Positions 54,253 through 63,871 of a stretch of DNA of 64,000 nt are shown one piece after another. Numbering within the stretch: the stretch's first letter is position 1; every line of letters starts with the position of its first letter. The position numbers and the translations under genes were made by a program. The notes under the pieces are model-generated. The model made no database searches, was not told where the DNA came from, and saw only the letters and a program-made list of their open reading frames with translations. This DNA comes from Methylococcus sp. (lineage in GTDB: Bacteria > Pseudomonadota > Gammaproteobacteria > Methylococcales > Methylococcaceae): the NCBI GenBank assembly GCA_028688525.1, contig JAQTYA010000001.1:25906-89905 (forward strand), given 5' to 3'.

Positions 54253-56385
54253 ATGGCTTGCTCGGTTTTGTCCTGCGCCCGTGAAGGGCTGTGTAGTCTG
54301 ATGCGCGACCGCGGAACTCGGGTGATTACCCAGGCGGGGATCGCGGAGTTTTTTGCGATCGGTCTGCTGGTCGACTGGGGCACAGGATTCGCCTTCGCCG
54401 CGGCCTTATCGGCATTGCTGTACGGCATCCTCTCGATCGGCTGGATCAACGCCCAGCCCGCAGGCAATGCCAAGATGATCGACATCGCCGCGGCGATCCA
54501 GCAAGGCGCACAGGCTTATCTTAACCGGCAGTACCGTACCATCGCCGCGGTTGGGATCGTGTTGTTTTTCATCATGGGTATCTTCCTGGGATGGACGATC
54601 GCCTTCGGTTTCGTGATCGGCGCTCTACTTTCCGGCGCAGCCGGCTACATCGGCATGAACATCTCGGTGCGGGCCAACTCCCGCACGGCCCAAGCGGCCA
54701 TGACGGGCTTGGACGCCGCCTTCGCGCTGGCATTCCGGGGCGGCGCGATCACCGGCATGCTGGTGGTCGGGCTCGGCCTGCTCGGCGTCGCAGGCTATTA
54801 CACGCTGCTGAAAACGGCGGGTGCGAGCGATCCGCTCCACGCACTGGTCGGGTTGGCCTTCGGCGGATCGCTGATTTCGATTTTCGCCCGTCTAGGCGGC
54901 GGCATCTTCACCAAAGGCGCCGACGTGGGTGCCGACTTGGTCGGCAAGGTGGAGGCGGGCATTCCCGAGGACGATCCGCGCAATCCGGCGGTCATCGCAG
55001 ACAACGTGGGTGACAATGTCGGCGATTGCGCCGGCATGGCGGCCGACCTGTTCGAGACCTACGCGGTGACTATCGTTGCCACCATGCTGCTGGGCGGGCT
55101 TCTGACCGGAGGCAACGAGGCGGCTATCGTGTATCCGCTGGTGCTGGGCGGCATTTCCATCCTCACCTCGATCGTCGGCACCTTCTTCGTCCGGATCGCG
55201 CCGGGCCAGAAGATCATGAGCGGGCTGTACAAGGGCGTGATCGTGTCCGGCGGACTGGCGGCCGTGGCCTTCCTGCCGATAACCGGCATCATGTTCGGCG
55301 GCGGCATCGATTTCGGCGGAACCGAACTATCCTGGTTCAGCCTATTCCTGGCGTCACTGATCGGCTTGGGTCTAACCGGCTTGATGGTCGTTATCACCGA
55401 ATACTACACGGCGACCGAATTCGCGCCGGTGCGCCATATCGCCGAAGCCTCCACCACCGGCCACGGCACCAACATCATCGCCGGGCTCGGCGTGTCGATG
55501 AAGGCAACGGCGGCGCCGGTGCTGGTGGTGTGTGCCAGCATCTGGGGAGCCCACGAACTGGCGGGGCTGTACGGCATCGCCGTGGCGGCTACCTCGATGC
55601 TGTCGCTGACCGGGATGATCGTCGCCCTAGACGCCTACGGCCCGATTACCGACAACGCCGGCGGCATCGCCGAGATGGCCGATTTGCCGGATTCGGTCCG
55701 CGCCATCACCGATCCTCTGGATGCCGTGGGCAACACCACCAAGGCCGTGACCAAGGGTTATGCAATCGGCTCGGCGGGGCTGGCGGCGCTGGTGCTGTTC
55801 GCCGACTACACCCATAACCTGGGCGGCAACGTCAATTTCGACCTCTCGAACCACATGGTCATCATCGGCCTGTTCATCGGCGGCATGGTGCCCTACCTGT
55901 TCGGCTCGCTGGCCATGGAGGCCGTGGGGCGAGCTGCAGGCGGCATCGTCAACGAAGTTCGCCGGCAATTCCGGGAAATCCCGGGCATCATGGATTACAC
56001 CGCCAAGCCCGATTATTCCCGCGCCGTCGATATGCTGACCCAAGCGGCGATCAGGGAGATGATCCTGCCTTCCTTGTTGCCGGTGGCGATTCCGGTAGTC
56101 GTAGGCTTGCTGCTCGGCAAGGAAGCCTTAGGCGGCGTGCTCATCGGTACCATCGTCACCGGATTGTTCGTCGCCATTTCGATGACGACCGGCGGCGGCG
56201 CCTGGGACAACGCTAAGAAATACATCGAGGACGGCCACTTTGGCGGCAAGGGCTCGGAGGCGCACAAGGCGGCAGTCACGGGCGATACGGTCGGAGATCC
56301 GTATAAGGACACCGCGGGTCCGGCGGTGAATCCGATGATCAAGATCATCAACATCGTGGCTTTGCTGCTGGTTCCCCTGCTGTAA
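54253..56385 (+). CDS. hppA: Membrane proton-translocating pyrophosphatase, potassium-independent type
   Basis: Couples pyrophosphate hydrolysis to proton pumping, or runs in reverse. The 710-aa protein has about 16 membrane segments and the active-site motifs [39 protein letters not shown] and, near the C-terminus, [15 protein letters not shown]. The Lys in [10 protein letters not shown] marks the potassium-independent class. The start ATG 54253 has AGGAG 6 bases upstream. That start gives an N-terminal extension of about 45 residues with several Cys before the usual first helix, longer than in typical homologues. Co-transcription with pfp links pyrophosphate use by phosphofructokinase to membrane energisation. 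Confidence 0.96.
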   Translation: MACSVLSCAREGLCSLMRDRGTRVITQAGIAEFFAIGLLVDWGTGFAFAAALSALLYGILSIGWINAQPAGNAKMIDIAAAIQQGAQAYLNRQYRTIAAVGIVLFFIMGIFLGWTIAFGFVIGALLSGAAGYIGMNISVRANSRTAQAAMTGLDAAFALAFRGGAITGMLVVGLGLLGVAGYYTLLKTAGASDPLHALVGLAFGGSLISIFARLGGGIFTKGADVGADLVGKVEAGIPEDDPRNPAVIADNVGDNVGDCAGMAADLFETYAVTIVATMLLGGLLTGGNEAAIVYPLVLGGISILTSIVGTFFVRIAPGQKIMSGLYKGVIVSGGLAAVAFLPITGIMFGGGIDFGGTELSWFSLFLASLIGLGLTGLMVVITEYYTATEFAPVRHIAEASTTGHGTNIIAGLGVSMKATAAPVLVVCASIWGAHELAGLYGIAVAATSMLSLTGMIVALDAYGPITDNAGGIAEMADLPDSVRAITDPLDAVGNTTKAVTKGYAIGSAGLAALVLFADYTHNLGGNVNFDLSNHMVIIGLFIGGMVPYLFGSLAMEAVGRAAGGIVNEVRRQFREIPGIMDYTAKPDYSRAVDMLTQAAIREMILPSLLPVAIPVVVGLLLGKEALGGVLIGTIVTGLFVAISMTTGGGAWDNAKKYIEDGHFGGKGSEAHKAAVTGDTVGDPYKDTAGPAVNPMIKIINIVALLLVPLL

Positions 56386-56399
56386 GTCCTCGCTTGTTA

Positions 56400-56423
56400 C
56401 CCCTCTCCTCTTTGGGAGAGGGG
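56400..56423. repeat. REP-like palindromic repeat unit
   Basis: CCCCTCTCC (56400-56408) pairs with GGAGAGGGG (56415-56423), followed by a run CCGGGGGGTGAG. The sequence resembles the dispersed intergenic palindromes found in many proteobacterial genomes. It lies just after hppA, so it may also act as its terminator. Only one copy was noticed in this window. Confidence 0.5.
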
Positions 56424-56561
56424 CCGGGGGGTGAGAGCCCAGACTAACAACTCCCTGTATATTTCCCCTTCGATACTTCCCTTAAATCTTAAATTTCCGG
56501 TGGCCACCCAAGCTGTCGTCTGAGCGGTTTGCAGGGTCCAAACCGAATGCGAGGTAATGCA

Positions 56562-58610
56562 ATGACCAACCCTTTGCTGGAAAACTACGAACTGCCGCCG
56601 TTCTCGCGCATCGAGGCGAGCCAGGTGCTGCCGGCGGTTCGGCAAATCCTGGACGAAAGCCGGTCGGGGGTGGACGCGCTGCTCGAACGCGGCGGCCCGT
56701 TTACCTGGGCGAGCTTGGTTGAGCCGCTGGACGATCTCGACGACCGCCTGAACAAAGCCTGGTCGCCGGTCGGGCATCTCAATGCGGTGATGAACAGCGA
56801 AGCTTTGCGGGAAGCCTATAACGGCAGCCTGCCGCTACTGAGCGAATACGCGACAGAAATGGGCCAGAACGCGGCGCTATATGCCGCATTCCGGGAAGTG
56901 GCGGAAGGGGTGGAATACGCCCGGCTCGATACCGCCCAGCGCAAAACCGTCGACAATGCCCTGCGCGATTTCCGCCTGTCCGGGGTTGCCCTGGAAGGCG
57001 AGCAAAAGGCGCGCTTCAAGGCTATCGCTCAAGAGCTGTCGCAACTGGGCAGCCGGTTTTCCGACAATGTGCTGGACGCCACCAAAGGCTGGAGCCGACA
57101 TATCGAAGACGAGGCGCTGCTAGCTGGTCTACTGGAAACCGACCTCGCCGTCGCCCGCCAGGCGGCGGAAGACGAAGGCAAATCCGGCTGGGTTTTCGGC
57201 CTCGCCTTTCCCTCCTATATCGCCATAATGACCTACGCCGACGACCGGGCGCTGCGGGAGGAGTTCTATCGGGCCTATGCGACCCGCGCTTCGGAAACCG
57301 GGCCCCAGGGCGGACGCTGGGACAACGGCGAGGTGATGGAAAAGATACTGGCTTTGCGTCACGAAGAGGCTGGTCTCTTGGGGTTTTCCAATTACGCCGA
57401 ACTGTCCCTGGCGACCAAGATGGCGGAGAGTCCGGAACAGGTGCTGAGTTTCCTGAATGACCTCGCCGAAAAGGCTCTGCCCGTCGCCCGGCGCGACCTG
57501 GAGGAACTGCGGGTGTTCGCACGGGATCAGCATGGGATCGAGACGCTTCAGTCCTGGGACATGACGTACTATTCCGAGAAACTCCGCGAGCATAAGTACG
57601 CATTCTCCGAAGAGGAGGTGAAGGCCTACTTTCCCGCCGAACGCGCAGTTTCCGGCCTGTTCGCGGTGGTGCAGAGGCTTTACGGACTGGATATCGAGCG
57701 CCGCGACGGCGTCGACGTCTGGCATCCGGACGTCCGCTACTACGAGATATTAGACCGGACAGGCGAACTGAGGGGCGGATTCTACCTAGACCTCTACGCC
57801 CGGCCCAGCAAGCGCGGCGGCGCCTGGATGGACGAATGCGTCAGCCGGCGCCGCGTCGGCGGGAGCATTCAGAGTCCGGCCGCCTATCTGACCTGCAATT
57901 TCATCCCCCCGGCCGGCGACGAACCCGCGCTGCTTCGGCACGACGACGTGGTGACGCTGTTCCACGAATTCGGCCACGGCCTGCACCATTTGCTGACCCG
58001 TGTCGAGTATCTCGGGGTGTCCGGCATTCGAGGCGTGGAATGGGATGCAGTGGAGCTGCCCAGCCAGTTCATGGAGAACTTTTGCTGGGAACGCGAGGCG
58101 CTGGGGCTGATTTCTGGCCATTACCGCACCGGCGAGTCCCTGCCCGACGCACTATTGGCCAAGATGCTGGCCGCCAAGAATTTCCAGGCCGGTATGCAAA
58201 CCGTCAGGCAACTGGAGTTTGCCCTGCTGGATTTCCGCATTCACCGCGATTACGATCCCGCCCGTGGCGGACGCGTCTATGAGACGCTCGACGAAGTCAG
58301 GAGGCAGGTCTCGGTCTTGCCGCCGCCGGCCTACAACCGTTTTCCGCACAGCTTCCAGCATATCTTCGGTGGCGGCTACGCGGCGGGTTATTACAGTTAC
58401 AAATGGGCCGAAGTGCTGTCCAGCGACGCGTTTTCGCTGTTCGAAGAGCGCGGCATCTTCGACCCGGAGACCGGCCACGCCTTCCTGAGCAATGTATTGG
58501 AGCAAGGCGGGCGGCGCGGCGCGCTGGAGTCCTTCGTCGCCTTCCGCGGCAGGGAGCCTGAAGTCGATGCACTACTGCGCCACAGCGGGATGCTGGAGCC
58601 GGCCGGCTAG
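56562..58610 (+). CDS. prlC: Oligopeptidase A (M3 metallopeptidase)
   Basis: Cytoplasmic zinc peptidase that degrades short peptides, including cleaved signal peptides. The 682-aa product has the zinc motif [12 protein letters not shown] with the downstream Glu ligand region [17 protein letters not shown], plus [18 protein letters not shown] typical of family M3. I chose ATG 56562 ([14 protein letters not shown]), with GAGG 8 bases upstream, over 56529. It lies 176 bases after hppA, beyond the REP-like repeat, and a rubredoxin gene follows after 35 bases. Confidence 0.95.
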   Translation: MTNPLLENYELPPFSRIEASQVLPAVRQILDESRSGVDALLERGGPFTWASLVEPLDDLDDRLNKAWSPVGHLNAVMNSEALREAYNGSLPLLSEYATEMGQNAALYAAFREVAEGVEYARLDTAQRKTVDNALRDFRLSGVALEGEQKARFKAIAQELSQLGSRFSDNVLDATKGWSRHIEDEALLAGLLETDLAVARQAAEDEGKSGWVFGLAFPSYIAIMTYADDRALREEFYRAYATRASETGPQGGRWDNGEVMEKILALRHEEAGLLGFSNYAELSLATKMAESPEQVLSFLNDLAEKALPVARRDLEELRVFARDQHGIETLQSWDMTYYSEKLREHKYAFSEEEVKAYFPAERAVSGLFAVVQRLYGLDIERRDGVDVWHPDVRYYEILDRTGELRGGFYLDLYARPSKRGGAWMDECVSRRRVGGSIQSPAAYLTCNFIPPAGDEPALLRHDDVVTLFHEFGHGLHHLLTRVEYLGVSGIRGVEWDAVELPSQFMENFCWEREALGLISGHYRTGESLPDALLAKMLAAKNFQAGMQTVRQLEFALLDFRIHRDYDPARGGRVYETLDEVRRQVSVLPPPAYNRFPHSFQHIFGGGYAAGYYSYKWAEVLSSDAFSLFEERGIFDPETGHAFLSNVLEQGGRRGALESFVAFRGREPEVDALLRHSGMLEPAG

Positions 58611-58645
58611 CGCCTCTGGGAGCATCCCATCGAAAGGAGAGGAAA

Positions 58646-58816
58646 ATGACAGACTACCGCAAATATACCTGTTCGTCCTGCGGCTATATCTACGATGAAG
58701 CCGACGGAGATCCTGATCTGGGCATCGCGCCAGGTACCCTGTTCGAGGATATTCCAGAAGACTGGACTTGTCCGGAATGCGGGGTGGACAAGAGTTTCTT
58801 CGAGTTCCTGGATTGA
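58646..58816 (+). CDS. rubA: Rubredoxin
   Basis: Small one-iron electron carrier of 56 aa. The iron ligands are the Cys residues of [10 protein letters not shown] and [10 protein letters not shown]; the [10 protein letters not shown] loop and acidic surface are typical. AAGGAGAGG precedes ATG 58646. In methanotrophs rubredoxins serve oxidoreductases and alkane or oxidative-stress enzymes; the partner here is unknown. It lies 35 bases after the oligopeptidase gene and ends at a strong hairpin. Confidence 0.95.
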   Translation: MTDYRKYTCSSCGYIYDEADGDPDLGIAPGTLFEDIPEDWTCPECGVDKSFFEFLD

Positions 58817-58822
58817 CAACCG

Positions 58823-58859
58823 CCGCGTTCCGCCCGCCCTTTCGACCGGCGGAACGCGG
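58823..58859. terminator. 12-bp perfect hairpin between rubredoxin and the convergent phosphoesterase
   Basis: CCGCGTTCCGCC (58823-58834) pairs with GGCGGAACGCGG (58848-58859), loop of 13 bases, in the 54-base gap between two convergent genes. It likely acts in both directions, although neither side has a long T tract. Confidence 0.6.
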
Positions 58860-58870
58860 TGCGGTGAGCG

Positions 58871-60571
58871 TTAGTGGTTGGTGTTCGTGGCGCCGGAGGC
58901 CGGCGCGCCGAAGACCGAGAAGAGGTTGTTGACCTGGGCGTCGCGCTCGGCGAGCGGAGCCAGCCCATAGCGTTTTTCCAGGGTCGCCAGAATGGAAGAG
59001 GTGTCGTACTGGGTGCTGTCGACGGCGAAGTCGTGGGGCAATAGCGGCGACACGATCAGGGCGGGTATCCGGTTGCCCGGCCCCCATTTGTCGTGCGGTC
59101 CGTCGTTATTGTCCTGGCCGGGCGGCTGCACATGGTCGTACTGGCCGCCGAATTCGTCATAAGCCACGATGACCATGGTGTCGTTAGCGCAGGCGCTGTT
59201 TTCGATAGCGGCGAGCAATACCACTAGATGATCGCTGCCGATGGGCTCGCTGCCGTAGCCAGGATGCTCGTTGCCTTCGCCAATGGGCTTCACGAAGCTC
59301 ACTTGCTTCAGTTTGCATTCCGATTTCGAAGTCTGCGCCAAGTCGATGAACTCGATCTCGTCTCGCAGATGCGCCTTGCGGTTCTTCAAACCAGCTTTCG
59401 TGTGGGTGCTGAAGTTGGCGAAATAGTTGAACGGCTGGTGGTGGAATTGGAACCAAGTATCGGGACAGTTCGGGAAAGTGGCGCCCTGGATAGTGTGAGG
59501 GTCTGAGCATGCCGGGCCGTGTCCGTTGCTCCAGCCCGGAGCGCCAATACTGCCGTTGGCGTTCGACCAGCCGCCCGAGTACCAGGCCCAGCTCACGCCT
59601 GCGGCGGAGAGCCGGTCGCCTATCGTCGGCGCGGTTTGCAGCGGCAGTTGTTGATAATCCTTGGTTCCCGGTTGGTAGGGCTGGTTACTCGACTGCACCG
59701 TGTTGACCGCATAGTCGCCGCAAACGACGTTCGCCGGTGTAGGGCCGCGGCCGGACGGGGGATTGCACGATGCGGTCAACTTCCCATCGATGAGCGTATA
59801 GCTCGCCTGCGAGGTGTAAAGCGGATAGTTGGCTGGCATGCCGTTGGCGTCGACGACCGAATGCAGATCTTTCTTGCTGCCGTCGTTCACTGCGTTTGGC
59901 CAAGTTGGCGTGCTTGCTGCGATCAGCCATTGATGGTTCAGGAACGAGCCGCCGAACGCCGAGTGGAAGAAGTTGTCGGCGATCGCGTAGTTGGGGTGTC
60001 CGTTCTGGTGCAGATAGCGGTAAACCGGAAGCTGCTTGGTGTCGTAATAGCCTAGGGTCAGGCCTACGGCGTCGCTGCCGGTTACGTAGCGGTCCAAAGC
60101 TCCGCCATTCAGTTGGTACTGCTGCTGATAGTAGCGGTGCACGATGTCTTCGGTACAGCCGCCGTTGTAGCTGTCGCCCTGCGAAACACCGCCAGTACAG
60201 GTGGATGCTGTTACAGGGATATAGCTATCGATCATGAACTCGGCGTTGGAAAACGCGCTTTCGATGGCATTGACTGTATCGGTGCAGGTGACCGGCAGCG
60301 GTGAGGGCGAAGTCAGGTTTGGGTCGTTCTGCAGCAGACAGGCGTAGCGCTCGCCGGCTTGGTTGACCTGGGAGATGTAATTCGCCGGGCTGCGTCCGTT
60401 TACGCCTTCCCAATCGCCGTAGAGATTGTCGAAGCTGTGATTTTCCTGATAGATGACGACGAAATGTTTGATCTTCTTCATCTCGCTGCCGGGGTGGGCG
60501 TAGGTGGGGAGAGGCCCCAGACCTACCGTTGCAAGGGCGGCGACAAGGGGTATCTGGCGTATGGCTGGCAT
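58871..60571 (-). CDS. Secreted phosphoesterase (AcpA / phospholipase C-like family)
   Basis: The 566-aa product has a Sec signal peptide (about residues 1-25, ending PTYAHPG). A phosphoesterase domain of the AcpA/non-haemolytic phospholipase C type follows: IKHFVVIYQENHSFDNLYGD, PVYRYLHQNGHPNYAIADNFF, FGGSFLNHQWLIAAS, MVIVAYDEFGGQYDHVQPPG and WGPGNRIPALIVSP. The family hydrolyses phosphomonoesters or phospholipids outside the cytoplasm. Several Cys pairs fit an exported protein. Substrate cannot be fixed; phosphate scavenging is plausible. AAGGAA precedes ATG 60571. Confidence 0.9.
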   Translation of the reverse strand: MPAIRQIPLVAALATVGLGPLPTYAHPGSEMKKIKHFVVIYQENHSFDNLYGDWEGVNGRSPANYISQVNQAGERYACLLQNDPNLTSPSPLPVTCTDTVNAIESAFSNAEFMIDSYIPVTASTCTGGVSQGDSYNGGCTEDIVHRYYQQQYQLNGGALDRYVTGSDAVGLTLGYYDTKQLPVYRYLHQNGHPNYAIADNFFHSAFGGSFLNHQWLIAASTPTWPNAVNDGSKKDLHSVVDANGMPANYPLYTSQASYTLIDGKLTASCNPPSGRGPTPANVVCGDYAVNTVQSSNQPYQPGTKDYQQLPLQTAPTIGDRLSAAGVSWAWYSGGWSNANGSIGAPGWSNGHGPACSDPHTIQGATFPNCPDTWFQFHHQPFNYFANFSTHTKAGLKNRKAHLRDEIEFIDLAQTSKSECKLKQVSFVKPIGEGNEHPGYGSEPIGSDHLVVLLAAIENSACANDTMVIVAYDEFGGQYDHVQPPGQDNNDGPHDKWGPGNRIPALIVSPLLPHDFAVDSTQYDTSSILATLEKRYGLAPLAERDAQVNNLFSVFGAPASGATNTNH

Positions 60572-60709
60572 TTCGGTTCCTTAGATTGTTTATTTAGCGG
60601 TCTTTTCGCCGCTTTCGTTCGAGCGGCGGTGCTCAGGCTAGGCCCTGCGTATGACGTGAGTGAGAAAATTCGATGTCGACTCGGAGAGAGTTCGGCGCAA
60701 GGTGGGGAG

Positions 60710-60738
60710 TTGTAATTCTTAAGCCCTTCCCATATAAC
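60710..60738 (+). promoter_or_regulatory. Sigma-70 promoter upstream of the Tim44-like gene
   Basis: TTGTAA (60710-60715) and TATAAC (60733-60738) are exactly 17 bases apart and lie 35 bases before ATG 60773. They match four and five of six consensus bases. Confidence 0.55.
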
Positions 60739-60772
60739 TCCTGGCGGAGTCACCTTAGGCTTTGAGGGCCGT

Positions 60773-61705
60773 ATGAATAAAATTTTCGGGTTTGCACTGA
60801 GCGCCATGCTTGTTACGGCGCTGCTGTTTTCAGGCATGAATGACGCGTTCGCCAAACGCATGGGCGGAGGCAAATCCTTCGGGAGCAGACCTTCATACAG
60901 CGAGCCTTACCGGCGTTCCACCGAAGGAGACTCGTTCTCGCAGGCTCAGCGTCCAGGCTATCAGGCCGCCCCGGCGAGCGCGGCGAGCCAGCGCAATCAG
61001 GCGGCGCGCGACGCCTATTCCCGCCGTGGCGGTTTCATGGGCATGCTCGGCGGGCTGGCTCTGGGCGGCCTGTTGGGAGCGATGCTGTTCGGCGGCGCAT
61101 TCGAGCATCTGAACTTCATGGATATCCTCCTGTTCGCAGCGATCGGCTACGCACTGTATCGGCTGCTGGCTGCGCGCAGAAGCCAACCTCAGCCCGCGGC
61201 GGGCGCCGGCGGCGCGGCTTATTACCCACACTCAGATGCCGAAAGCGGTGCGCGTCCGAATTCGGCGCGCCCCGGTTTCGACACCGATTTGTTGTCGCGG
61301 CGCGGCTCGGGTCACCGGACCAATCCGTATCCGGCCGATTTCGACGCTGCCGGTTTCCTCAACGGCGCAAAAGCGGCCTATCGCCAGTTGCAACAGTCCT
61401 GGGACGAACGCGATCTGAGCACTCTCAGGGCGCTGACCACCGACAAGGTATTCGCCGAACTGCAGGATCAGCTGAGGTCCTCCACGGAGCGGCACCGCAC
61501 CGAGCTGCTGCGGGTGGACGCGGAAATTCTGGAGGTGAACGATCAGGGCGACGAGCGCCAGGTCGCCGTTCTGTTCGACGTCGCTCTGCGCGAATCGCCG
61601 ATGGAGAGCGCGAGCGACGTACATGAGGTTTGGCACTTCGTACGCTCGCGTTCGAGCCGGCAGCCGACCTGGTTCCTGGACGGCATCCAGCAGGTCGAAG
61701 CCTGA
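60773..61705 (+). CDS. Tim44-like domain membrane protein
   Basis: The 310-aa protein starts with a signal-like segment (FALSAMLVTALLFSGMNDAFA) and an Arg/Ser-rich stretch. A Gly-rich membrane segment (MLGGLALGGLLGAMLFGGAF) and second hydrophobic helix (about 85-130) follow. The C-terminal domain (about 195-308) is of the Tim44 type: FLNGAKAAYRQLQQSWDERD, VFAELQDQLRSS, VHEVWHFVRS. Bacterial Tim44-domain proteins are membrane-associated with an unsettled role. It has its own promoter-like sequence, and the thioredoxin-like gene overlaps or abuts its end. Confidence 0.88.
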   Translation: MNKIFGFALSAMLVTALLFSGMNDAFAKRMGGGKSFGSRPSYSEPYRRSTEGDSFSQAQRPGYQAAPASAASQRNQAARDAYSRRGGFMGMLGGLALGGLLGAMLFGGAFEHLNFMDILLFAAIGYALYRLLAARRSQPQPAAGAGGAAYYPHSDAESGARPNSARPGFDTDLLSRRGSGHRTNPYPADFDAAGFLNGAKAAYRQLQQSWDERDLSTLRALTTDKVFAELQDQLRSSTERHRTELLRVDAEILEVNDQGDERQVAVLFDVALRESPMESASDVHEVWHFVRSRSSRQPTWFLDGIQQVEA

Positions 61706-62199
61706 GAGTATTCCTAGGTTCGGTCGCCGGTGCGGGAGCACTCGCACTGGCGCTGTGGCTGGGCTACGGAAGGGGTGGCGGGACGCTTCCCGGCGAAATC
61801 GGTTTCACCACCCTCCAGGGCGAGAGGGTGCGGATCGGCGACTGGAGCGGCCAGCCCGTGTTGCTGACCTTTTGGGCCAGCGACTGCCGTAGCTGTCTCG
61901 AAGAAATGCCGGAACTCGCGGCGCTGTTCAAGGATTACGGCGGGCGGGGCTTGCGGATGGCGGCTGTGGCCATGCCTTACGACCTGCCCAACCGGGTGCT
62001 GGCCTTGGCTCGAGACGAGAGCTGGCCGTTTCCTGTGGGGCTAGACCCGTTAGGCCAGCTGAGCGGCGCGCTGAAGGTCGAGCTGGTTCCGAATACTTAT
62101 TTGTTGGGGCGCGACGGCGCGGTTGTCGCATCGCGTCTCGGCAAGCCGGATTTCCGCGAGTTGCGGGAAACAATAGAACAATTACTCCGGGAGAGATGA
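61630..62199 (+). CDS. TlpA/ResA-like membrane-anchored thioredoxin
   Basis: The protein has an N-terminal anchor (SVAGAGALALALWLGYG) and a thioredoxin fold with the redox pair in FWASDCRSCLEEMPEL (CRSC) and the cis-Pro region ELVPNTYLLGRDG. It probably faces the periplasm and reduces disulfides, perhaps in cytochrome c or copper-site assembly. The start is uncertain. A TTG at 61630 gives 189 aa but overlaps the Tim44-like gene by 76 bases and has no good ribosome site. A CTG at 61702, overlapping the Tim44 stop, is preceded by AGCAGG and gives about 165 aa. HemJ follows after 4 bases. Confidence 0.85.
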   Translation: MALRTLAFEPAADLVPGRHPAGRSLRVFLGSVAGAGALALALWLGYGRGGGTLPGEIGFTTLQGERVRIGDWSGQPVLLTFWASDCRSCLEEMPELAALFKDYGGRGLRMAAVAMPYDLPNRVLALARDESWPFPVGLDPLGQLSGALKVELVPNTYLLGRDGAVVASRLGKPDFRELRETIEQLLRER

Positions 62200-62203
62200 A
62201 CGT

Positions 62204-62626
62204 ATGTGGCTGAAAGCTTTCCACCTGATTTTCATGGTGACTTGGTTCGCGGGGCTTTTCTATCTGCCGCGCTTATTCGTCTACCACGCCATGACCTCCG
62301 ATGCTCCGGGCATCGCCCGCTTCAAAATCATGGAAAGAAAATTGTTCTGGGGCATCACCACCCCGGCGATGGTCCTAACCTTGATTTTTGGCGTCTGGAT
62401 GCTGGCCGATTATGACTGGGCACTTTATGGTACTAGCCGCTGGCTGCATCTTAAACTGACGCTAGTGGGGTTTCTAGTCGGTTACCACGTTCTGTGTTGG
62501 CAATGGCTCAGGGATTTCGCCGAGGACCGTAATTCGCGCAGCCATCTGTTCTACCGCTGGGTCAATGAAGTCCCGGTGCTGTTCCTGTTTGCCATCATTC
62601 TGCTCGCGAGTTTGAAGCCCTTCTGA
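62204..62626 (+). CDS. hemJ: Protoporphyrinogen IX oxidase, HemJ type
   Basis: The 140-aa membrane protein has four hydrophobic segments and the HemJ pattern: MWLKAFHLIFMVTWFAGLFY with a conserved His, LPRLFVYHA, RFKIMERKLFWGITTPAM, and RWLHLKLTLVGFLVGYH. It oxidises protoporphyrinogen IX to protoporphyrin IX, feeding ferrochelatase (2513-3490). It is 4 bases after the thioredoxin-like gene, so the two are likely co-transcribed, and 13 bases before an FmdB-type gene. Confidence 0.92.
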   Translation: MWLKAFHLIFMVTWFAGLFYLPRLFVYHAMTSDAPGIARFKIMERKLFWGITTPAMVLTLIFGVWMLADYDWALYGTSRWLHLKLTLVGFLVGYHVLCWQWLRDFAEDRNSRSHLFYRWVNEVPVLFLFAIILLASLKPF

Positions 62627-62639
62627 CGAGAATCATCGA

Positions 62640-62855
62640 ATGCCTACTTACGACTATGCTTGCCAGTCCTGCAACCAGGACTTCACCGTCATGCAGAAGA
62701 TCAGCGATCCTGCGCCGGTCTGCCCGCATTGCGGTTCAGAGTCGGTGAACAAGAAATTGTCGGCGCCTGCGGTTCATGGCAAGGCTCCGTCCCGTGCCTT
62801 ATCCAATTCCCCCGGCCATGGCTGTGCTACGGGCGGCTGCGGCTGCAAACACTGA
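62640..62855 (+). CDS. FmdB-family small zinc-ribbon protein
   Basis: The 71-aa product starts MPTYDYACQSCNQDFTVMQK and has a second Cys pair in VCPHCGSESVNKKLS, the FmdB/CxxC-CxxC zinc ribbon. The C-terminus is Gly/Cys/His-rich (GHGCATGGCGCKH), a feature of many members. The founding protein is a putative regulator of formamidase; the general function is unknown. It follows hemJ by 13 bases. Confidence 0.9.
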   Translation: MPTYDYACQSCNQDFTVMQKISDPAPVCPHCGSESVNKKLSAPAVHGKAPSRALSNSPGHGCATGGCGCKH

Positions 62856-62933
62856 TATATCTTCTGGTCCGTTTGCTTCATATGTAGACAGGACAGTCCG
62901 ATATAAGCTGGTTTCGCAATCAGGCCGTTCCGC

Positions 62934-63701
62934 ATGGGATCGAAGCAACAGCAAATTCACTGCCTTTGGGATGAGCTTTCGGAATTCGGGCCATCCCGCG
63001 TCGATGATGCGCTCGATCATGTCATGGCCCGATTATGCGAGATCATCAATGCACAGCAGGCGAACTGGTTCGGAGCGGTGCGCCTGGATTACCAGAACGA
63101 TCCGATCGATGGTTGGCGGGCCGCTGCCATTCGTTACCTCCATCCCCAGCCCGAGCTGGATGAAGCTTACGCAGAACACTGCCGCCGTCTCGAACAGGGT
63201 GACATCGACCCTAGCATCGTTGCTAACCTACGGCATGCCGGTCGCTTCCGAGTAAACATCCAGCATGAACACGTTCCACCCGGCTGGTACGACAGCGAGT
63301 TCTATCTCCATCTGCTCAAACCCTTCGGTATCCGCGATGCCTGCTACATGGCGACTCCTGTCAACCAGGACATGGAATCCTGGCTCGGCTTTCAGCGTAT
63401 CGGTAACGAAACTCGGCTATTTGGCGAAACGGAGCGGGCCTTGCTTGAGGAGGCAGGGCGCGCGCTGACATGGTTCCACCGGCATGTCGCTCTGCACTAT
63501 GGCTTGTTGATCGCCGATAAGCCTCTTACCTCGGCTGAGCGGCGGATGCTCAATGTACTGCTTAGCGGCGCCTCCGAGGCCGAGATTGCAAGCCGGCTCA
63601 GCCTCGCTCCCAGTACCGTGCATACCTACGCTACCCGTATCTACCGAAAATTCAACGTCAAGGGATGCACCGGCCTGATGGCCCTGTGGCTGGGCTGTTG
63701 A
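62934..63701 (+). CDS. LuxR-family transcriptional regulator
   Basis: The 255-aa product ends with a LuxR/GerE helix-turn-helix (LTSAERRMLNVLLSGASEAE, then SRLSLAPSTVHTYATRIYRK). The first 185 residues look like a GAF- or autoinducer-type sensory domain, with FGAVRLDY, FRVNIQHEHVPPGWYDSEFY and CYMATPVNQDMESWLGF. No LuxI-type synthase is nearby and no receiver Asp pocket is seen, so it is not a standard response regulator. The ligand is unknown. It is read away from hemJ with a 78-base gap. Confidence 0.88.
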   Translation: MGSKQQQIHCLWDELSEFGPSRVDDALDHVMARLCEIINAQQANWFGAVRLDYQNDPIDGWRAAAIRYLHPQPELDEAYAEHCRRLEQGDIDPSIVANLRHAGRFRVNIQHEHVPPGWYDSEFYLHLLKPFGIRDACYMATPVNQDMESWLGFQRIGNETRLFGETERALLEEAGRALTWFHRHVALHYGLLIADKPLTSAERRMLNVLLSGASEAEIASRLSLAPSTVHTYATRIYRKFNVKGCTGLMALWLGC

Positions 63702-63722
63702 TTGTAAAAGTTGGGCGCCCCC

Positions 63723-63738
63723 GTCTCTGAACAGAGAC
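63723..63738. terminator. Small hairpin downstream of the LuxR-family gene
   Basis: GTCTCT pairs with AGAGAC around GAAC, 21 bases after the stop. No T tract follows, so it is a weak terminator candidate. Confidence 0.35.
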
Positions 63739-63871
63739 TGTTCACCCCTGTTCCACATGGTATACATTTCCGCGTCTATTTTTGCGACGACCTGATTCCA
63801 GTGATCGTAAGTTTTTGGCTATAAACAGCTAAAATTATAGAACGATGCTGCTATCTATCGTCATTCTAACC

